A stretch of DNA of 64,000 nt from Halanaerobium congolense. Its GTDB lineage: Bacteria > Bacillota > Halanaerobiia > Halanaerobiales > Halanaerobiaceae. Position 1 is the stretch's first letter; the number at the start of each line of letters is the position of its first letter. Both the position numbers and the translations under genes were made by a program. The stretch is from assembly GCF_004366375.1 (NCBI RefSeq), contig NZ_SOEF01000001.1, forward strand, positions 1 to 64,000. Reading direction: 5' to 3'. Positions 44,184 through 52,723 of the stretch are shown in pieces. The notes below the pieces were generated by a model, which was given only the letters and a program-made list of their open reading frames with translations, was not told the origin of the DNA and did not search any database.

Positions 44184-44260
44184 TGGCGGAGGAGACGGGA
44201 TTTGAACCCGCGATCTCCGGCTTGACAGGCCGGCGCGTTAAACCGCTACGCTACACCTCC
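44184..44260 (-). tRNA. tRNA-Asp (anticodon GTC)
   Basis: Acceptor GGAGGTG stem with G73 (the Asp discriminator), anticodon arm GGCCTGTCAAGCC with GTC and encoded CCA. Confidence 0.95.
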
Positions 44261-44349
44261 GTGTAAAGTAAATAAGAAGTAGAATGTAGGAAGTCAATAA
44301 GAAAAAGACTCCGAACACAACTTCAAAATATTATATTTAAAAATAAAAA

Positions 44350-44425
44350 TGGTGGGCGAAACAGGGCTCGAACCTGTGACCCCCTGCTTGTAAGGCAGGT
44401 GCTCTCCCAACTGAGCTATTCGCCC
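44350..44425 (-). tRNA. tRNA-Val (anticodon TAC)
   Basis: Acceptor GGGCGAA stem, anticodon arm CCTGCCTTACAAGCAGG with TAC and encoded CCA. First tRNA after the cluster promoter. Confidence 0.95.
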
Positions 44426-44468
44426 ATCTGCAGTAATCAAAAGCATAATTACCGCATCAGCACTAATT

Positions 44469-44497
44469 AGTATATATAAAAACATAGTTCAAGTCAA
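44469..44497 (-). promoter_or_regulatory. Promoter of the eight-tRNA cluster
   Basis: TTGACT (44492-44497) and TATACT (44469-44474) on the minus strand, 17-base spacer, about 45 bases before the first tRNA. Confidence 0.82.
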
Positions 44498-44609
44498 AAT
44501 CTGATATCAGCTATTATTAGTAATTAAATTATTTTATGTTAAATATACTACTAAATACTTGTAAAATCGACTACAGATAATTTTTTCTTGAAAGCTTATT
44601 TTTTCTAAT

Positions 44610-45464
44610 TCATTCAATAAACTCTAACTCTAATTCTGAATTAGAACGTATGTAATTAAAGATCTCTGCTGCAAGAACAGCATTAATATCTGTTTCTACA
44701 GAATTATAACTTACAACAATAGTATTATATAGTTCTTTAACATTAAGCATTATATTATCTGTTTTTAATTTAGTTACTACAGCCTTAATTAACATTTTTT
44801 GTCTTTCAGATCTTGGAAGATAACTGGAACTGCTCCAGCGAACAAAATTCAAAGCTTCTTTTCCAGACAATAAATTATTACCTGCTTTTAAATCGAGTCC
44901 TAAACTTGAAACTTTAACATCTTCTTTTAACCGAAGCTGAACCCCACCTAACTCATCGATTACCTTCTCGAACCCCTGATAGTTAACATAAACATAATAA
45001 TCAATCTCTGTTTTTGTTATTTCTTCAACAGCAAGCTGAATATCTTCTTTATTGTATTCCTTTAATAATTTATTTTCATGCTCTAAATTTTCATTTATAT
45101 ATTCCAGCTGCAGGCTATTTGCTTCAGGTCGAAGTTTTCCTAAAACTATAGAATCAGCTTCAACAGTCCCTAAAACAACACTTGCTTCATCATCTAATCC
45201 GACAAATAAGATATTTAAATTTTGATTAAAATTGTTTTCTCCCATACCTAAAATAGATAAAATTTGATCCAAAAAGGACTGATTTTCTTCCATTTGAGAT
45301 AAATCATCATTACCATTAACAAGCGGTTTTAACCCACTTTCTAAATAATAACCTGTCAGACCAATAAATAATAAAAGTAAAGCTATAATTAAAATTCCCA
45401 ACCATTTATGATTTTTAGATGATTCTTGATTATCTTGATTATCATGTTTATTTTTTTCTGCCAA
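44610..45464 (-). CDS. LytR-CpsA-Psr (LCP) family envelope protein
   Basis: 284 residues with a cytoplasmic charged N-terminus, one membrane anchor (about 22-42) and an extracytoplasmic LCP domain: NILFVGLDDEASVVLGTVEADSIVLG, YYVYVNYQGFEKVIDELGGV and FVRWSSSSYLPRSERQK, which keeps the Arg residues that hold polyprenyl phosphate. LCP enzymes attach glycopolymers to peptidoglycan. The usual DxRxD after the first strand is altered (GLDDE), so activity may differ. The start is TTG, 8 bases after GGGAGG. No partner genes nearby. Confidence 0.82.
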   Translation of the reverse strand: MAEKNKHDNQDNQESSKNHKWLGILIIALLLLFIGLTGYYLESGLKPLVNGNDDLSQMEENQSFLDQILSILGMGENNFNQNLNILFVGLDDEASVVLGTVEADSIVLGKLRPEANSLQLEYINENLEHENKLLKEYNKEDIQLAVEEITKTEIDYYVYVNYQGFEKVIDELGGVQLRLKEDVKVSSLGLDLKAGNNLLSGKEALNFVRWSSSSYLPRSERQKMLIKAVVTKLKTDNIMLNVKELYNTIVVSYNSVETDINAVLAAEIFNYIRSNSELELEFIE

Positions 45465-45614
45465 TGTTATTGCCTCCCTATTCCCTTATATTCATAATAT
45501 TCGTGATTATGGGTTCAATTCCTGCATAACATCAGCTTCTTTATTGTTTTTAATTGTTTTTAAAATGAATAATTTGTTTTTTGAAAAATCTCAGCAATAA
45601 TTTTGAAAATTTTA

Positions 45615-45642
45615 TTGACAAAGAAAAATTTTATGTTATAAT
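45615..45642 (+). promoter_or_regulatory. Promoter of tRNA-Leu(GAG)
   Basis: TTGACA at 45615-45620 and TATAAT at 45637-45642, 16-base spacer, 13 bases before the tRNA. Confidence 0.88.
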
Positions 45643-45655
45643 TTATAATTGTTAT

Positions 45656-45742
45656 GCCGAAGTGGCGGAACTGGCAGACGCGCAGCGTTGAGGGCGCTGT
45701 GGGCCTCGGCCTGTGTGGGTTCGAATCCCACCTTCGGCACCA
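45656..45742 (+). tRNA. tRNA-Leu (anticodon GAG)
   Basis: Class II tRNA with a long variable arm. Acceptor GCCGAAG/CTTCGGC, anticodon arm CAGCG-TTGAGGG-CGCTG with GAG, TTCGAAT in the T loop and encoded CCA. Its 3' end is repeated at 49889-49902. Confidence 0.96.
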
Positions 45743-45743
45743 T
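45730..45743. repeat. Direct repeat at the tRNA-Leu 3' end (candidate att, left)
   Basis: ACCTTCGGCACCAT, the last 13 bases of tRNA-Leu plus one, recurs exactly at 49889-49902. Integrative elements commonly leave such a copy of the tRNA 3' end. Confidence 0.65.
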
Positions 45744-45760
45744 ACTTTAGTTAATGACTA

Positions 45761-45793
45761 AAATTCCCCCTGGTATACCAGGGGGAATTTTTT
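45761..45793 (+). terminator. Terminator after tRNA-Leu(GAG)
   Basis: AATTCCCCCTGGTATACCAGGGGGAATT is a perfect palindrome followed by T5. Confidence 0.9.
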
Positions 45794-45946
45794 AAACCCA
45801 AAACTTATATCTTATGGTTTATTATAGTTTTATGGAAGACATAATTTTTTAGTTTAATCCCCCATAAAACATTAACCAATATATTTAATACTAGTTTATC
45901 TCTTCATTTTAAAAAATAATTATTTTAAAATCCTTAATCCAATTTG

Positions 45947-47299
45947 TTATTTATTCATCCTTTCTTCATTAATATCTTTAGAAATTTCATGCCATTCAGC
46001 TGACAAATCATCAAGAAAATCAGCTGTCTTACCTTTTAAAATTTCATCTGCTCCATCATGTGTAGGCACAGCACCTGACTCTTCTACTATATCCCTTAAA
46101 GCTTTAGGATTATCAATAATTGGGCAGGGACACATTAAATTCTCACTAATGGGCTGCCTCTTTTGATAAGATTTAAACAGAGGATTCTGAAGCACTTCTT
46201 TTAATGATTTTTCTTTTATATTATCTACTGCAAAATGAGCAAATGCACAGGGCTCAACTTCTCCTTTAGCATTAATATGAAAATACCTTCTTCCTCCAGC
46301 AATACAACCCTGGACATATGTGCCATCATTCCAAAAATCCATAATAAATATATCTTTTTTCTTCCTTAATTCACTTCCTCTCCGGGCCATAGAAGCTCTC
46401 TGCTCAGGAGTAATCATCATCTCAAGATTAGGATTTCTACCTATTGGAATATAATGAAATAACCACATGTAAAGAGCACCCTTTTTAGATAAATGATCAA
46501 CAAATTCATCGGAAAAAAGTTCATCCACATTATTTTGAGTTGCAGTTACACTTGCCCCAAAAATAATTCCTCTCTCATGCAGGCGGTCCATGGCATCCAT
46601 AATTTTATCATAAGTACCCTCGCCCCGACGTTTATCAGTTTCTTCTCTAAAACCTTCCAGACTAATAGCTGGTGTAACATTTCCCACTTCAAGCATTCTA
46701 TCAGCAAATTCATCATCAATAAGTGTACCATTAGTATACATCATAAAACCAACATCATCATGTTTTTCAAAAATGTCAAAAAGCTGAGGATAAACTGTCG
46801 GCTCACCGCCTGAAAAAACTATAAAATAAATTCCCATTTCTTTAGCCTCAGTAATTATTCTATCAATTGTAGCAAAATCAAGACTATCACTTTTATTATA
46901 TTCGCCAGCCCAGCACCCTTCACAATTCAAATTACAGGCACTAGTAGGGTCAATAAGCATTGTCCAGGGCACATCTACTCCAAGATCTTCAGAAAGTTCA
47001 TACTGATATGGTATACCAAAAATAGCTGAATTTATTAAAAAATTCATTAAAAATCCACTTTTATAAGCAGGTGCAATATCATTAATTTTTTTAAGATATT
47101 TTTTTATCAAAGGAGTTGTTTTATACTTCTCCTTGATAATTTTAATAGCATTTTTGTGATTATCTCTTTTAGCTAATTTTTCTCCAATATCTAGAATCTG
47201 CAAAAAATTTTCTTCAGGATCTTTTTCCAGATATTTTAAAGCCTGTTTGAGCAGCTTATCAGCTGCATATTTTTTTGACAGTTCAAAATTAATACTCAT
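45947..47299 (-). CDS. Radical SAM/SPASM-type protein
   Basis: 450 residues. An N-terminal helical region (1-110) precedes a radical SAM core with C122-x3-C126-x2-C129 (ACNLNCEGCW), FSGGEPTVYP and the substrate region AISLEGFREETDKRRG. The C-terminal third has further cysteines (CIAGG, EPCAFAHF, MCPCPI) suggesting a SPASM-like site for extra Fe-S clusters. The substrate is unknown. It follows a TetR gene by 72 bases, and a PaaK-like adenylating enzyme lies upstream, all within the tRNA-flanked segment. An ATG start with AGGAGG upstream is seen. Confidence 0.85.
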   Translation of the reverse strand: MSINFELSKKYAADKLLKQALKYLEKDPEENFLQILDIGEKLAKRDNHKNAIKIIKEKYKTTPLIKKYLKKINDIAPAYKSGFLMNFLINSAIFGIPYQYELSEDLGVDVPWTMLIDPTSACNLNCEGCWAGEYNKSDSLDFATIDRIITEAKEMGIYFIVFSGGEPTVYPQLFDIFEKHDDVGFMMYTNGTLIDDEFADRMLEVGNVTPAISLEGFREETDKRRGEGTYDKIMDAMDRLHERGIIFGASVTATQNNVDELFSDEFVDHLSKKGALYMWLFHYIPIGRNPNLEMMITPEQRASMARRGSELRKKKDIFIMDFWNDGTYVQGCIAGGRRYFHINAKGEVEPCAFAHFAVDNIKEKSLKEVLQNPLFKSYQKRQPISENLMCPCPIIDNPKALRDIVEESGAVPTHDGADEILKGKTADFLDDLSAEWHEISKDINEERMNK

Positions 47300-47371
47300 A
47301 TTAACTCCTCCTCTTGTTTTATTCTGAATTATCTCTTTAATACTTGCTCATTCGCAGTTTTTAATTTTTCT

Positions 47372-47923
47372 TTAAATTAGATTTGCCATTTTTAAGAGAT
47401 AAGAAATATTCTTCTCCCGTTCTCCTGGAAATCTCCTGTCCAAAATCAATATCATAATAAGCAGTGCATAAACGCCGCGCTTTCTTTCTGCTTTAGCCCC
47501 CTTTTTTATCCCCTTTTTTTCTTTAAACTGTATTAATATCTGATCTACTATCTCTAATAAATCAGATCGCAGCCGGGTTACAATTTTTTTTTCTTTACTA
47601 TTTATATTTTTTTTAATGACTTCATCTATTACACCTTTTGATTTATTAATTTCATCATAGAGATGGGTAATAAACATTTCCAGATCAAGTTCTTCTTTTT
47701 GCAAATATTTATCAAAAATTTTTTTATGATTTTTAATTTTTTCTTCAATAACTTTTATAAATAACTCCTCTTTATTGGTATAATAATTATATAATGTTCC
47801 AACAGCAATACCGGTTTCTTCAGCAACAATTTTCATACTAACAGCAGAATATCCTTTTTCAGAAAATAGCTGATATGCTGCTCTAGATATTTTACTCCGT
47901 AAATTATTAATGATTTTAGGCAC
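47372..47923 (-). CDS. TetR-family repressor
   Basis: About 183 residues. N-terminal TetR helix-turn-helix: AAYQLFSEKGYSAVSMKIVAEETGIAVGTLYNYYTNKEELF. The C-terminal ligand domain is variable and Lys-rich. GTG 47923 is chosen because AGGTGG lies 8 bases upstream. Its promoter (48001-48029) is followed directly by a 26-bp palindrome that should be its operator, pointing to autorepression together with the radical SAM gene downstream. The ligand is unknown; a hydrophobic acid or CoA thioester is a guess from the PaaK-like neighbour. Confidence 0.88.
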   Translation of the reverse strand: MPKIINNLRSKISRAAYQLFSEKGYSAVSMKIVAEETGIAVGTLYNYYTNKEELFIKVIEEKIKNHKKIFDKYLQKEELDLEMFITHLYDEINKSKGVIDEVIKKNINSKEKKIVTRLRSDLLEIVDQILIQFKEKKGIKKGAKAERKRGVYALLIMILILDRRFPGEREKNISYLLKMANLI

Positions 47924-47969
47924 AACATTCACCACCTATTTTTTAAATTTTACCTTATTTTAGTGAACT

Positions 47970-47995
47970 TATATTCATAAACCTTTATGAATATA
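47970..47995. promoter_or_regulatory. Candidate TetR operator
   Basis: A 26-bp palindrome, TATATTCATAAA / TTTATGAATATA with a 2-base centre, lies just downstream of the TetR promoter and about 45 bases before the TetR start. Twelve-base arms match with no mismatch. Confidence 0.75.
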
Positions 47996-48000
47996 CATTC

Positions 48001-48029
48001 ATTATACATTATAAAAATAAATATGTCAA
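48001..48029 (-). promoter_or_regulatory. Promoter of the TetR/radical SAM unit
   Basis: TTGACA (48024-48029) and TATAAT (48001-48006) on the minus strand, 17-base spacer. A consensus promoter that would be strong unless repressed. Confidence 0.9.
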
Positions 48030-48077
48030 ATTTTTCTGAAACTTTAAAATATAGGGAGGACTGCAGCTTTAATAAGT

Positions 48078-49418
48078 TTATTTAAATTCTCTTTTTATCA
48101 ATTTAAATTTACCGGTAGTACCTGCACCGTCTATATTTTTAACTTTTTTTATCCTAAAATTAACATTTTGCAGATTTTTACTCTGAAGTATCTTTGTTAA
48201 TTCTTCTTTTATTTTCACTATTACATCTTCATTTTTACTTCCCTTTTTAATAACCGCCTTGAAAATAAAGGAAGTTTCACCCGTCTGTATCACCTGATAT
48301 TTATTCAAACCTCTAATATATAACTCTACAAATATTATCGGATGAATAAACTCTTTTTTTTCAGCTTGATTTTTAAACCATAATATATCCTCCTGGCGTC
48401 CGATAATTTCTTTTACCCTGTTAAAAGGCCATCTATCTTCATTTTTTTGTTCATTTACCGATACCAGTAAATCAGACATTCGATATCGTATAAGTGGTTG
48501 GGTATAATTATAGAGATTTGTTAGGTAATAGCCCTCTTCCGCAGTTTCAATATAATTAGCATCATCAAAAATATATAAATGATTAAACTCCTCTTTTTTT
48601 ACTCCGATCACCAGGGACTCTGAGGCAGCATAATAATTAATAAGAGAAGTATCCCAGGTCTTTTTAATAAATTTCCTGGCTGCTGCCGTCAGCGGTTCAC
48701 CCCCGCAAATTACTACCTCTGGTGATATATCTATTTTGCCAGTTCTCTGCATTTCAGCTAGAACCTTGATCCCAAAAGGATAACCTGTAAGATTATGAGG
48801 ACGGCATTCATTTAACCTTTGACAATAATCTTCTAGAGGATGATTAATATTAATGACCAGATACTGTTTATAGAAGTATTCTTCCAGAGCATTAACCGGG
48901 CTTAAAAAAAGGCTGATTCCAGCATAATGACCATCTGCTGCTCCAATAAAAGCATATCTTTTTCTCTTAAGACCAAAATTAGTAAATAATCTCAAAGAAA
49001 GAGCTTTGATAAAATCCCACTCCTTTGAATTATAAAGAAAATATCCAACTTCGCCTGAAGAACCAGAGCTATGAATAACGTGATATTTATTATTTAACTT
49101 GCTAACAGGAGAAGGGGAATTTTCAAGAAAAGAAGCAATCTTATCACAGCTGATATTTTTATCCGTTACTAATTTATCATAATTTTCCATCATTATATTT
49201 TTATCAAGAGCAGGAAGATCTGAGTGTTTAATCTCTGACAGGTCTTTTTCCTTAATTCCGTGGGCTGAATAAAAGTCATGATAAAAGGGAGAATTATTAT
49301 AAGCATAATACAGCAGCTTTCTAAATTTATTTTCTCTCAGTTTTAATATTTCACTTCGACTTTTATTTAAATTTTTATCAAGCTTATATTTATAATATAG
49401 GATTCTTGGTATGCTCAT
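48078..49418 (-). CDS. PaaK/CapK-like adenylate-forming enzyme
   Basis: 446 residues. The phosphate-binding loop HSSGSSGEVGYFLY (about 115-128), LTGYPFGIKVLAE, ICGGEPLTAAARKFIKKTW and YAASESLVIGVKKEEF follow the phenylacetate-CoA ligase / CapK pattern; IRYRMSDLL and IIGRQEDILWF mark the hinge region. These enzymes activate a carboxylic acid as an AMP ester and often pass it to CoA. The substrate is unknown. It is divided from TetR by that gene's promoter, so it is probably a separate unit. It belongs to the tRNA-flanked segment. Confidence 0.82.
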   Translation of the reverse strand: MSIPRILYYKYKLDKNLNKSRSEILKLRENKFRKLLYYAYNNSPFYHDFYSAHGIKEKDLSEIKHSDLPALDKNIMMENYDKLVTDKNISCDKIASFLENSPSPVSKLNNKYHVIHSSGSSGEVGYFLYNSKEWDFIKALSLRLFTNFGLKRKRYAFIGAADGHYAGISLFLSPVNALEEYFYKQYLVININHPLEDYCQRLNECRPHNLTGYPFGIKVLAEMQRTGKIDISPEVVICGGEPLTAAARKFIKKTWDTSLINYYAASESLVIGVKKEEFNHLYIFDDANYIETAEEGYYLTNLYNYTQPLIRYRMSDLLVSVNEQKNEDRWPFNRVKEIIGRQEDILWFKNQAEKKEFIHPIIFVELYIRGLNKYQVIQTGETSFIFKAVIKKGSKNEDVIVKIKEELTKILQSKNLQNVNFRIKKVKNIDGAGTTGKFKLIKREFK

Positions 49419-49465
49419 AATTTTATCTCCTTGATATTAATTACTCGATTTAATTTAAGACCATC

Positions 49466-49586
49466 TAACCATCTTCAATTAATTCTATAAAATTTCTAAC
49501 AGTATTTGGGGCTATTTCAGGGTACAATTCACCCTGATTTCTTCCCCCTTTTCCACTGTTATAGTTATTTCTGATTTTTTATCCAT
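49466..49586 (-). pseudogene. Decayed cyclophilin-type peptidyl-prolyl isomerase fragment
   Basis: From ATG 49586 (after AGGTG) the frame reads MDKKSEITITVEKG and, after a one-base frameshift, GELYPEIAPNTVRNFIELIEDG, followed by a stop. This aligns with the first 40 residues of the intact cyclophilin at 56925-57446 (MSKNPEITIIMESG, LELYPEKAENTVKNFIQLAEDG). Even the ribosome site region is similar. The rest of the gene is missing. Confidence 0.82.
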
Positions 49587-49672
49587 CTAAAACACCTATT
49601 ATTTATTTTTCTGTTTCTTTTACTAATTACATTATATACAAATTGAACATAAAATTAAAGTTGTTATTTAAA

Positions 49673-49852
49673 TTAGTTTTTTGCTTTGTACAGTTTTTTC
49701 TTAAAAAAGAATAAAAAATTGCAGTCTTCCGTTATCTCCGGATGAGTTTCATCAAGCTCATCTATTAGTTCATGAGCTGCCGGCTGCTCTGCATTTGAGG
49801 CTGGGGTTACTTTAAATGCTACCTGCAGTTCATATGCTGCATCCACTATCAT
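49673..49852 (-). pseudogene. Transposase fragment (DDE family)
   Basis: A 59-codon frame reads DAAYELQVAFKVTPASNAEQ and AAHELIDELDETHPEI, which resembles the internal part of IS4/IS5-type DDE transposases (xLPVAFKVTPAS...LLDELEEKHPE). Neither the catalytic residues nor IS ends are seen. It marks past transposon activity at the right end of the tRNA-flanked segment. Confidence 0.65.
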
Positions 49853-49888
49853 CTTTTAATTCTTCTATCAATTTATTTTAATAAGTCG

Positions 49889-49902
49889 ACCTTCGGCACC
49901 AT
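49889..49902. repeat. Copy of the tRNA-Leu 3' end (candidate att, right)
   Basis: ACCTTCGGCACCAT, identical to 45730-45743, with no tRNA attached. It lies 22 bases before a plus-strand terminator with no plus-strand gene in front of it. Confidence 0.65.
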
Positions 49903-49924
49903 TTAAATTTAATCAGATAATTCA

Positions 49925-49968
49925 CCCCCAAGTTTTGCCTGGTAGCGCAGGTTTCTTGGGGGTTTTTT
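49925..49968 (+). terminator. Orphan plus-strand terminator
   Basis: CCCCCAAG and CTTGGGGG enclose an inner GCCTG/CAGG-type stem and are followed by T6 on the plus strand only. All neighbouring genes are on the minus strand. It may be the original terminator of tRNA-Leu(GAG), displaced by an insertion. Confidence 0.82.
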
Positions 49969-49985
49969 GATTTGAAATTTTAAAA

Positions 49986-51113
49986 TTAATCTTTATTTTT
50001 TTCTAATTTAAATTTTTTGCTGTAAAGCCAGGCGGCAAAAATCGTAGTAATTGGTGCCACTATTATTAGGCCAATACTACCAACAAGAGTTCTTAATATT
50101 TCTGAAACAATAATTCTCAAATTAAAAATTCTTCTTAGAGTTGCTGTTCTAGTCATAAAAGCCATTATTAGTGTTAAATATCCACCTGCATAAGCCAAAA
50201 GCAGAGTTGTAGTCATAGTTCCAATTACATCACTTCCTACATTAAAACCAGATTTGATCAAATCTTTCATTTCCATATCAGGTCGCTGTTCTTTTAATTC
50301 TTTAATAGTTGTAGCCATATCCATAGCAATATCCATTGCCGCTCCAGAGGCCCCAATGACTACAGCTGCATAAAATATTTCTCTTATATTTAAATTAAAA
50401 TAACCCGCAGCCATCATCTCTCCTACATAAGGAGAAGACATCCCATCAAGTGCAAGTTTATTTCCAAAAAAGATTGTTAAAGCAATAGTTATTAAAAGAC
50501 TTGAGCTAGTACCAAAAAATGAAGCAAAACCCTTTTTAGTAAAACCAGCAATAGAAAATAAGATTAAAGCAGATAAAATTAGAAGCACAAAAGATGTAAA
50601 AATCAATGGATCTAAACCTTTTAGTAATCCGGGAATTAATATCTTCCAAATAACAAATATACTTCCTATAAAAGAAAACAGAGCTTTTAATCCTATATAC
50701 CGAGCATAAAGTATTAATAATATAATAAAAAGTGCAATTAATATTAAAATCCAGCCCTGTCTATAAACATCTAAAGCAACTGCAGCTCTAATCTCATTAT
50801 TTTCTGTTTCTGAAATTGCAACTAAAATTTCATCTCCTTCATTAAACCGATAATCCCAGCCCAAATTTCCAATTAAATGATTGGAAGCATTAATAATTTT
50901 TCCTTTGTATTTACCCTCTTTTATTTCAACTCTTACTATTTGTCGCCCAAATTTTTGAACTCCCGAACCACTGATCTCACTATCATCAACTTTTTTTACT
51001 ACAGCTCTAAGTTCTCTGGTATCATTTTGAAAACTTAAATTATAAAACAAAAATAAAAGTGATGCCGTAATAATAATTATTAGAATAATTGCTTTAATTT
51101 TTTTGCCCTTCAT
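49986..51113 (-). CDS. YibE/F family membrane protein
   Basis: 375 residues with an N-terminal signal anchor, an extracytoplasmic beta domain of ~90 residues (VVKKVDDSEISGSGVQKF, EGDEILVAISETENNE) and about seven membrane segments containing ASGAAMDIAMDMATTIKELK, the YibE/F signature. Family function is not established; a transport role has been suggested for the fold. It ends directly before the orphan terminator and follows phoA by about 90 bases, perhaps co-transcribed. Confidence 0.85.
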   Translation of the reverse strand: MKGKKIKAIILIIIITASLLFLFYNLSFQNDTRELRAVVKKVDDSEISGSGVQKFGRQIVRVEIKEGKYKGKIINASNHLIGNLGWDYRFNEGDEILVAISETENNEIRAAVALDVYRQGWILILIALFIILLILYARYIGLKALFSFIGSIFVIWKILIPGLLKGLDPLIFTSFVLLILSALILFSIAGFTKKGFASFFGTSSSLLITIALTIFFGNKLALDGMSSPYVGEMMAAGYFNLNIREIFYAAVVIGASGAAMDIAMDMATTIKELKEQRPDMEMKDLIKSGFNVGSDVIGTMTTTLLLAYAGGYLTLIMAFMTRTATLRRIFNLRIIVSEILRTLVGSIGLIIVAPITTIFAAWLYSKKFKLEKNKD

Positions 51114-51205
51114 ATTTATTCCCCCACACTCCCCACACTAAAATTTAAAGAAAGGTGAGGAAAAATTCCCCACCAATCAATCAAAGATTAATTTATATAT
51201 CTCTT

Positions 51206-52723
51206 CTAATTAAGTTCTACTTCTAATAGTTCTGCAGTGATTTTAGCTACATCAGTATTATCCATTGAGCCAGTATATCTAGCTGCACCAACACCATGGG
51301 TTCTAATAGGAATAATTTGTCCGGTGTGAGCAGAAGAAGTCCATCCAATTCTAGATCTTCTTGAAGTAATGTGAGCTATAGTTGACTGTACTGGGCTTAT
51401 CCAGGTTGCCTGTGGCCAATAACCGTTAATTTCATCAACGTCTGCTCCGCGACCTTTTGCATCCTGAAGATCCATAGCATTTTCTAAAAGTTCTTTTTCT
51501 CTCTCAGTTAATTCTGCTATTCCAAAATCTTCTTTTAAATCAGTATATAATTGTTCTCTATCACCTGTGTACTCAAAGCCTTCCTCAATAGAAGCTTTTA
51601 CCTCGCGAATAGGTGCTAGATCCATAAAGTAATCATATTCCATACCTTCACTGCTGTTTAAACCAAGACCACCAGTTTCATGGTCACCAGCAACAATTAT
51701 TAAAGTTTCATTTGGATGTTCTAGATAAAACTTATAAGCTGTTTTAACAGCATCATCAAAGGCTAAAGTATCATGGATGGTTGTAGCAACATCATTATCG
51801 TGAGCTGCATGGTCAATTCTTCCACCCTCAATCATCATAAAGAATCCTTCATTATCCTGTTTTAATAATTCTATTCCTTTTGCTGTCATTTCTGCAATAC
51901 TTGGAACTAATTTATTGTCTCTATCAATTTCGTAAGAAACATGACTCATAGTTGGTGTATAAATGACTTGATCTCCAGCCTGTGGAGTATAATCTCTAAA
52001 TGCTGCTGTTTGATCACTAGATTCAAATACTTGATAACCTTTATCTGCAAATTCTTCAAATAGATTTCTGTTATCTTCACGCTTAGAGTTATCATTATTA
52101 CCTGGTAAAAAATGTCTTGCTCCACCACCAACAAGATAATCAATTTCATTTTCTAAATACTGTACTGCTATCTCATTCTCCATTCCTCGATCAGGCACAT
52201 TAGACCCAAAAGAAGCAGGTGTAGCATGAGTGATTCTAGCAGTTGAAACTAAGCCTGTAGCCATACCTTTATCTTTGGCTGCTATTAAAACAGACTTAAG
52301 CGGCTTATCATTAAGGTCCAAAGCAATAGTATCTCTATCAGTCTTAACACCAGTCGCTAATGCTGTTGCAGTTTGAGCAGAACCAGGTACTAAAGTAAAT
52401 GATCCCGTAGTTCGTGTTGAACCTGCATGATCCAATCTATGCATCATTAATCTGTCACTATGTTCTTCTGCTTTAAGATCAATAAAGCTCTCTCCATACT
52501 CTTCATAATCATGATTAACTTCTTCTAAATTTTCAAATTGATTATAGTATTCTGCTAATGTTGCCTGAGAACTGGACATACCATCACCAATAAGAAAAAA
52601 AATATATTTTGGATTTTCTGCTTCAGTTCCAGCAGCTAAAACACTACCAGCTAAAAGCATTGCAATTAAAACAGTCATAATCATTCTAGAATAAATTTTT
52701 CTTTTTCTAATTTTTTTAAACAT
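51206..52723 (-). CDS. phoA: Alkaline phosphatase
   Basis: 505 residues with a signal peptide (about 1-30, SVLAAG cleavage region). Metal and active-site motifs: FLIGDGMSSSQ (first Zn/Mg Asp), VPGSAQTATALATGVKTD with the nucleophile Ser, MIEGGRIDHAAHDND and IIVAGDHETGGLGLN; a late His in SSAHTGQIIPIRTHGVGA completes the Zn1 site. It releases phosphate from monoesters outside the inner membrane. It lacks a disulfide pattern. Upstream at 53.1-56.7 kb lies a binding-protein/kinase/regulator set that could respond to a phosphorus compound, but no matching promoter was found. Confidence 0.93.
   Translation of the reverse strand: MFKKIRKRKIYSRMIMTVLIAMLLAGSVLAAGTEAENPKYIFFLIGDGMSSSQATLAEYYNQFENLEEVNHDYEEYGESFIDLKAEEHSDRLMMHRLDHAGSTRTTGSFTLVPGSAQTATALATGVKTDRDTIALDLNDKPLKSVLIAAKDKGMATGLVSTARITHATPASFGSNVPDRGMENEIAVQYLENEIDYLVGGGARHFLPGNNDNSKREDNRNLFEEFADKGYQVFESSDQTAAFRDYTPQAGDQVIYTPTMSHVSYEIDRDNKLVPSIAEMTAKGIELLKQDNEGFFMMIEGGRIDHAAHDNDVATTIHDTLAFDDAVKTAYKFYLEHPNETLIIVAGDHETGGLGLNSSEGMEYDYFMDLAPIREVKASIEEGFEYTGDREQLYTDLKEDFGIAELTEREKELLENAMDLQDAKGRGADVDEINGYWPQATWISPVQSTIAHITSRRSRIGWTSSAHTGQIIPIRTHGVGAARYTGSMDNTDVAKITAELLEVELN

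Noticed and set aside
44040-44225. 61-residue plus-strand ORF across the tRNA cluster
   Set aside because: It is the antisense reading of tRNA-Gly, tRNA-Phe and tRNA-Asp, a common false gene.
44294-44485. 63-residue minus-strand ORF over tRNA-Val(TAC)
   Set aside because: It translates the tRNA itself (IAQLGEHLPYKQGVTGSSPVSP), a known artefact.
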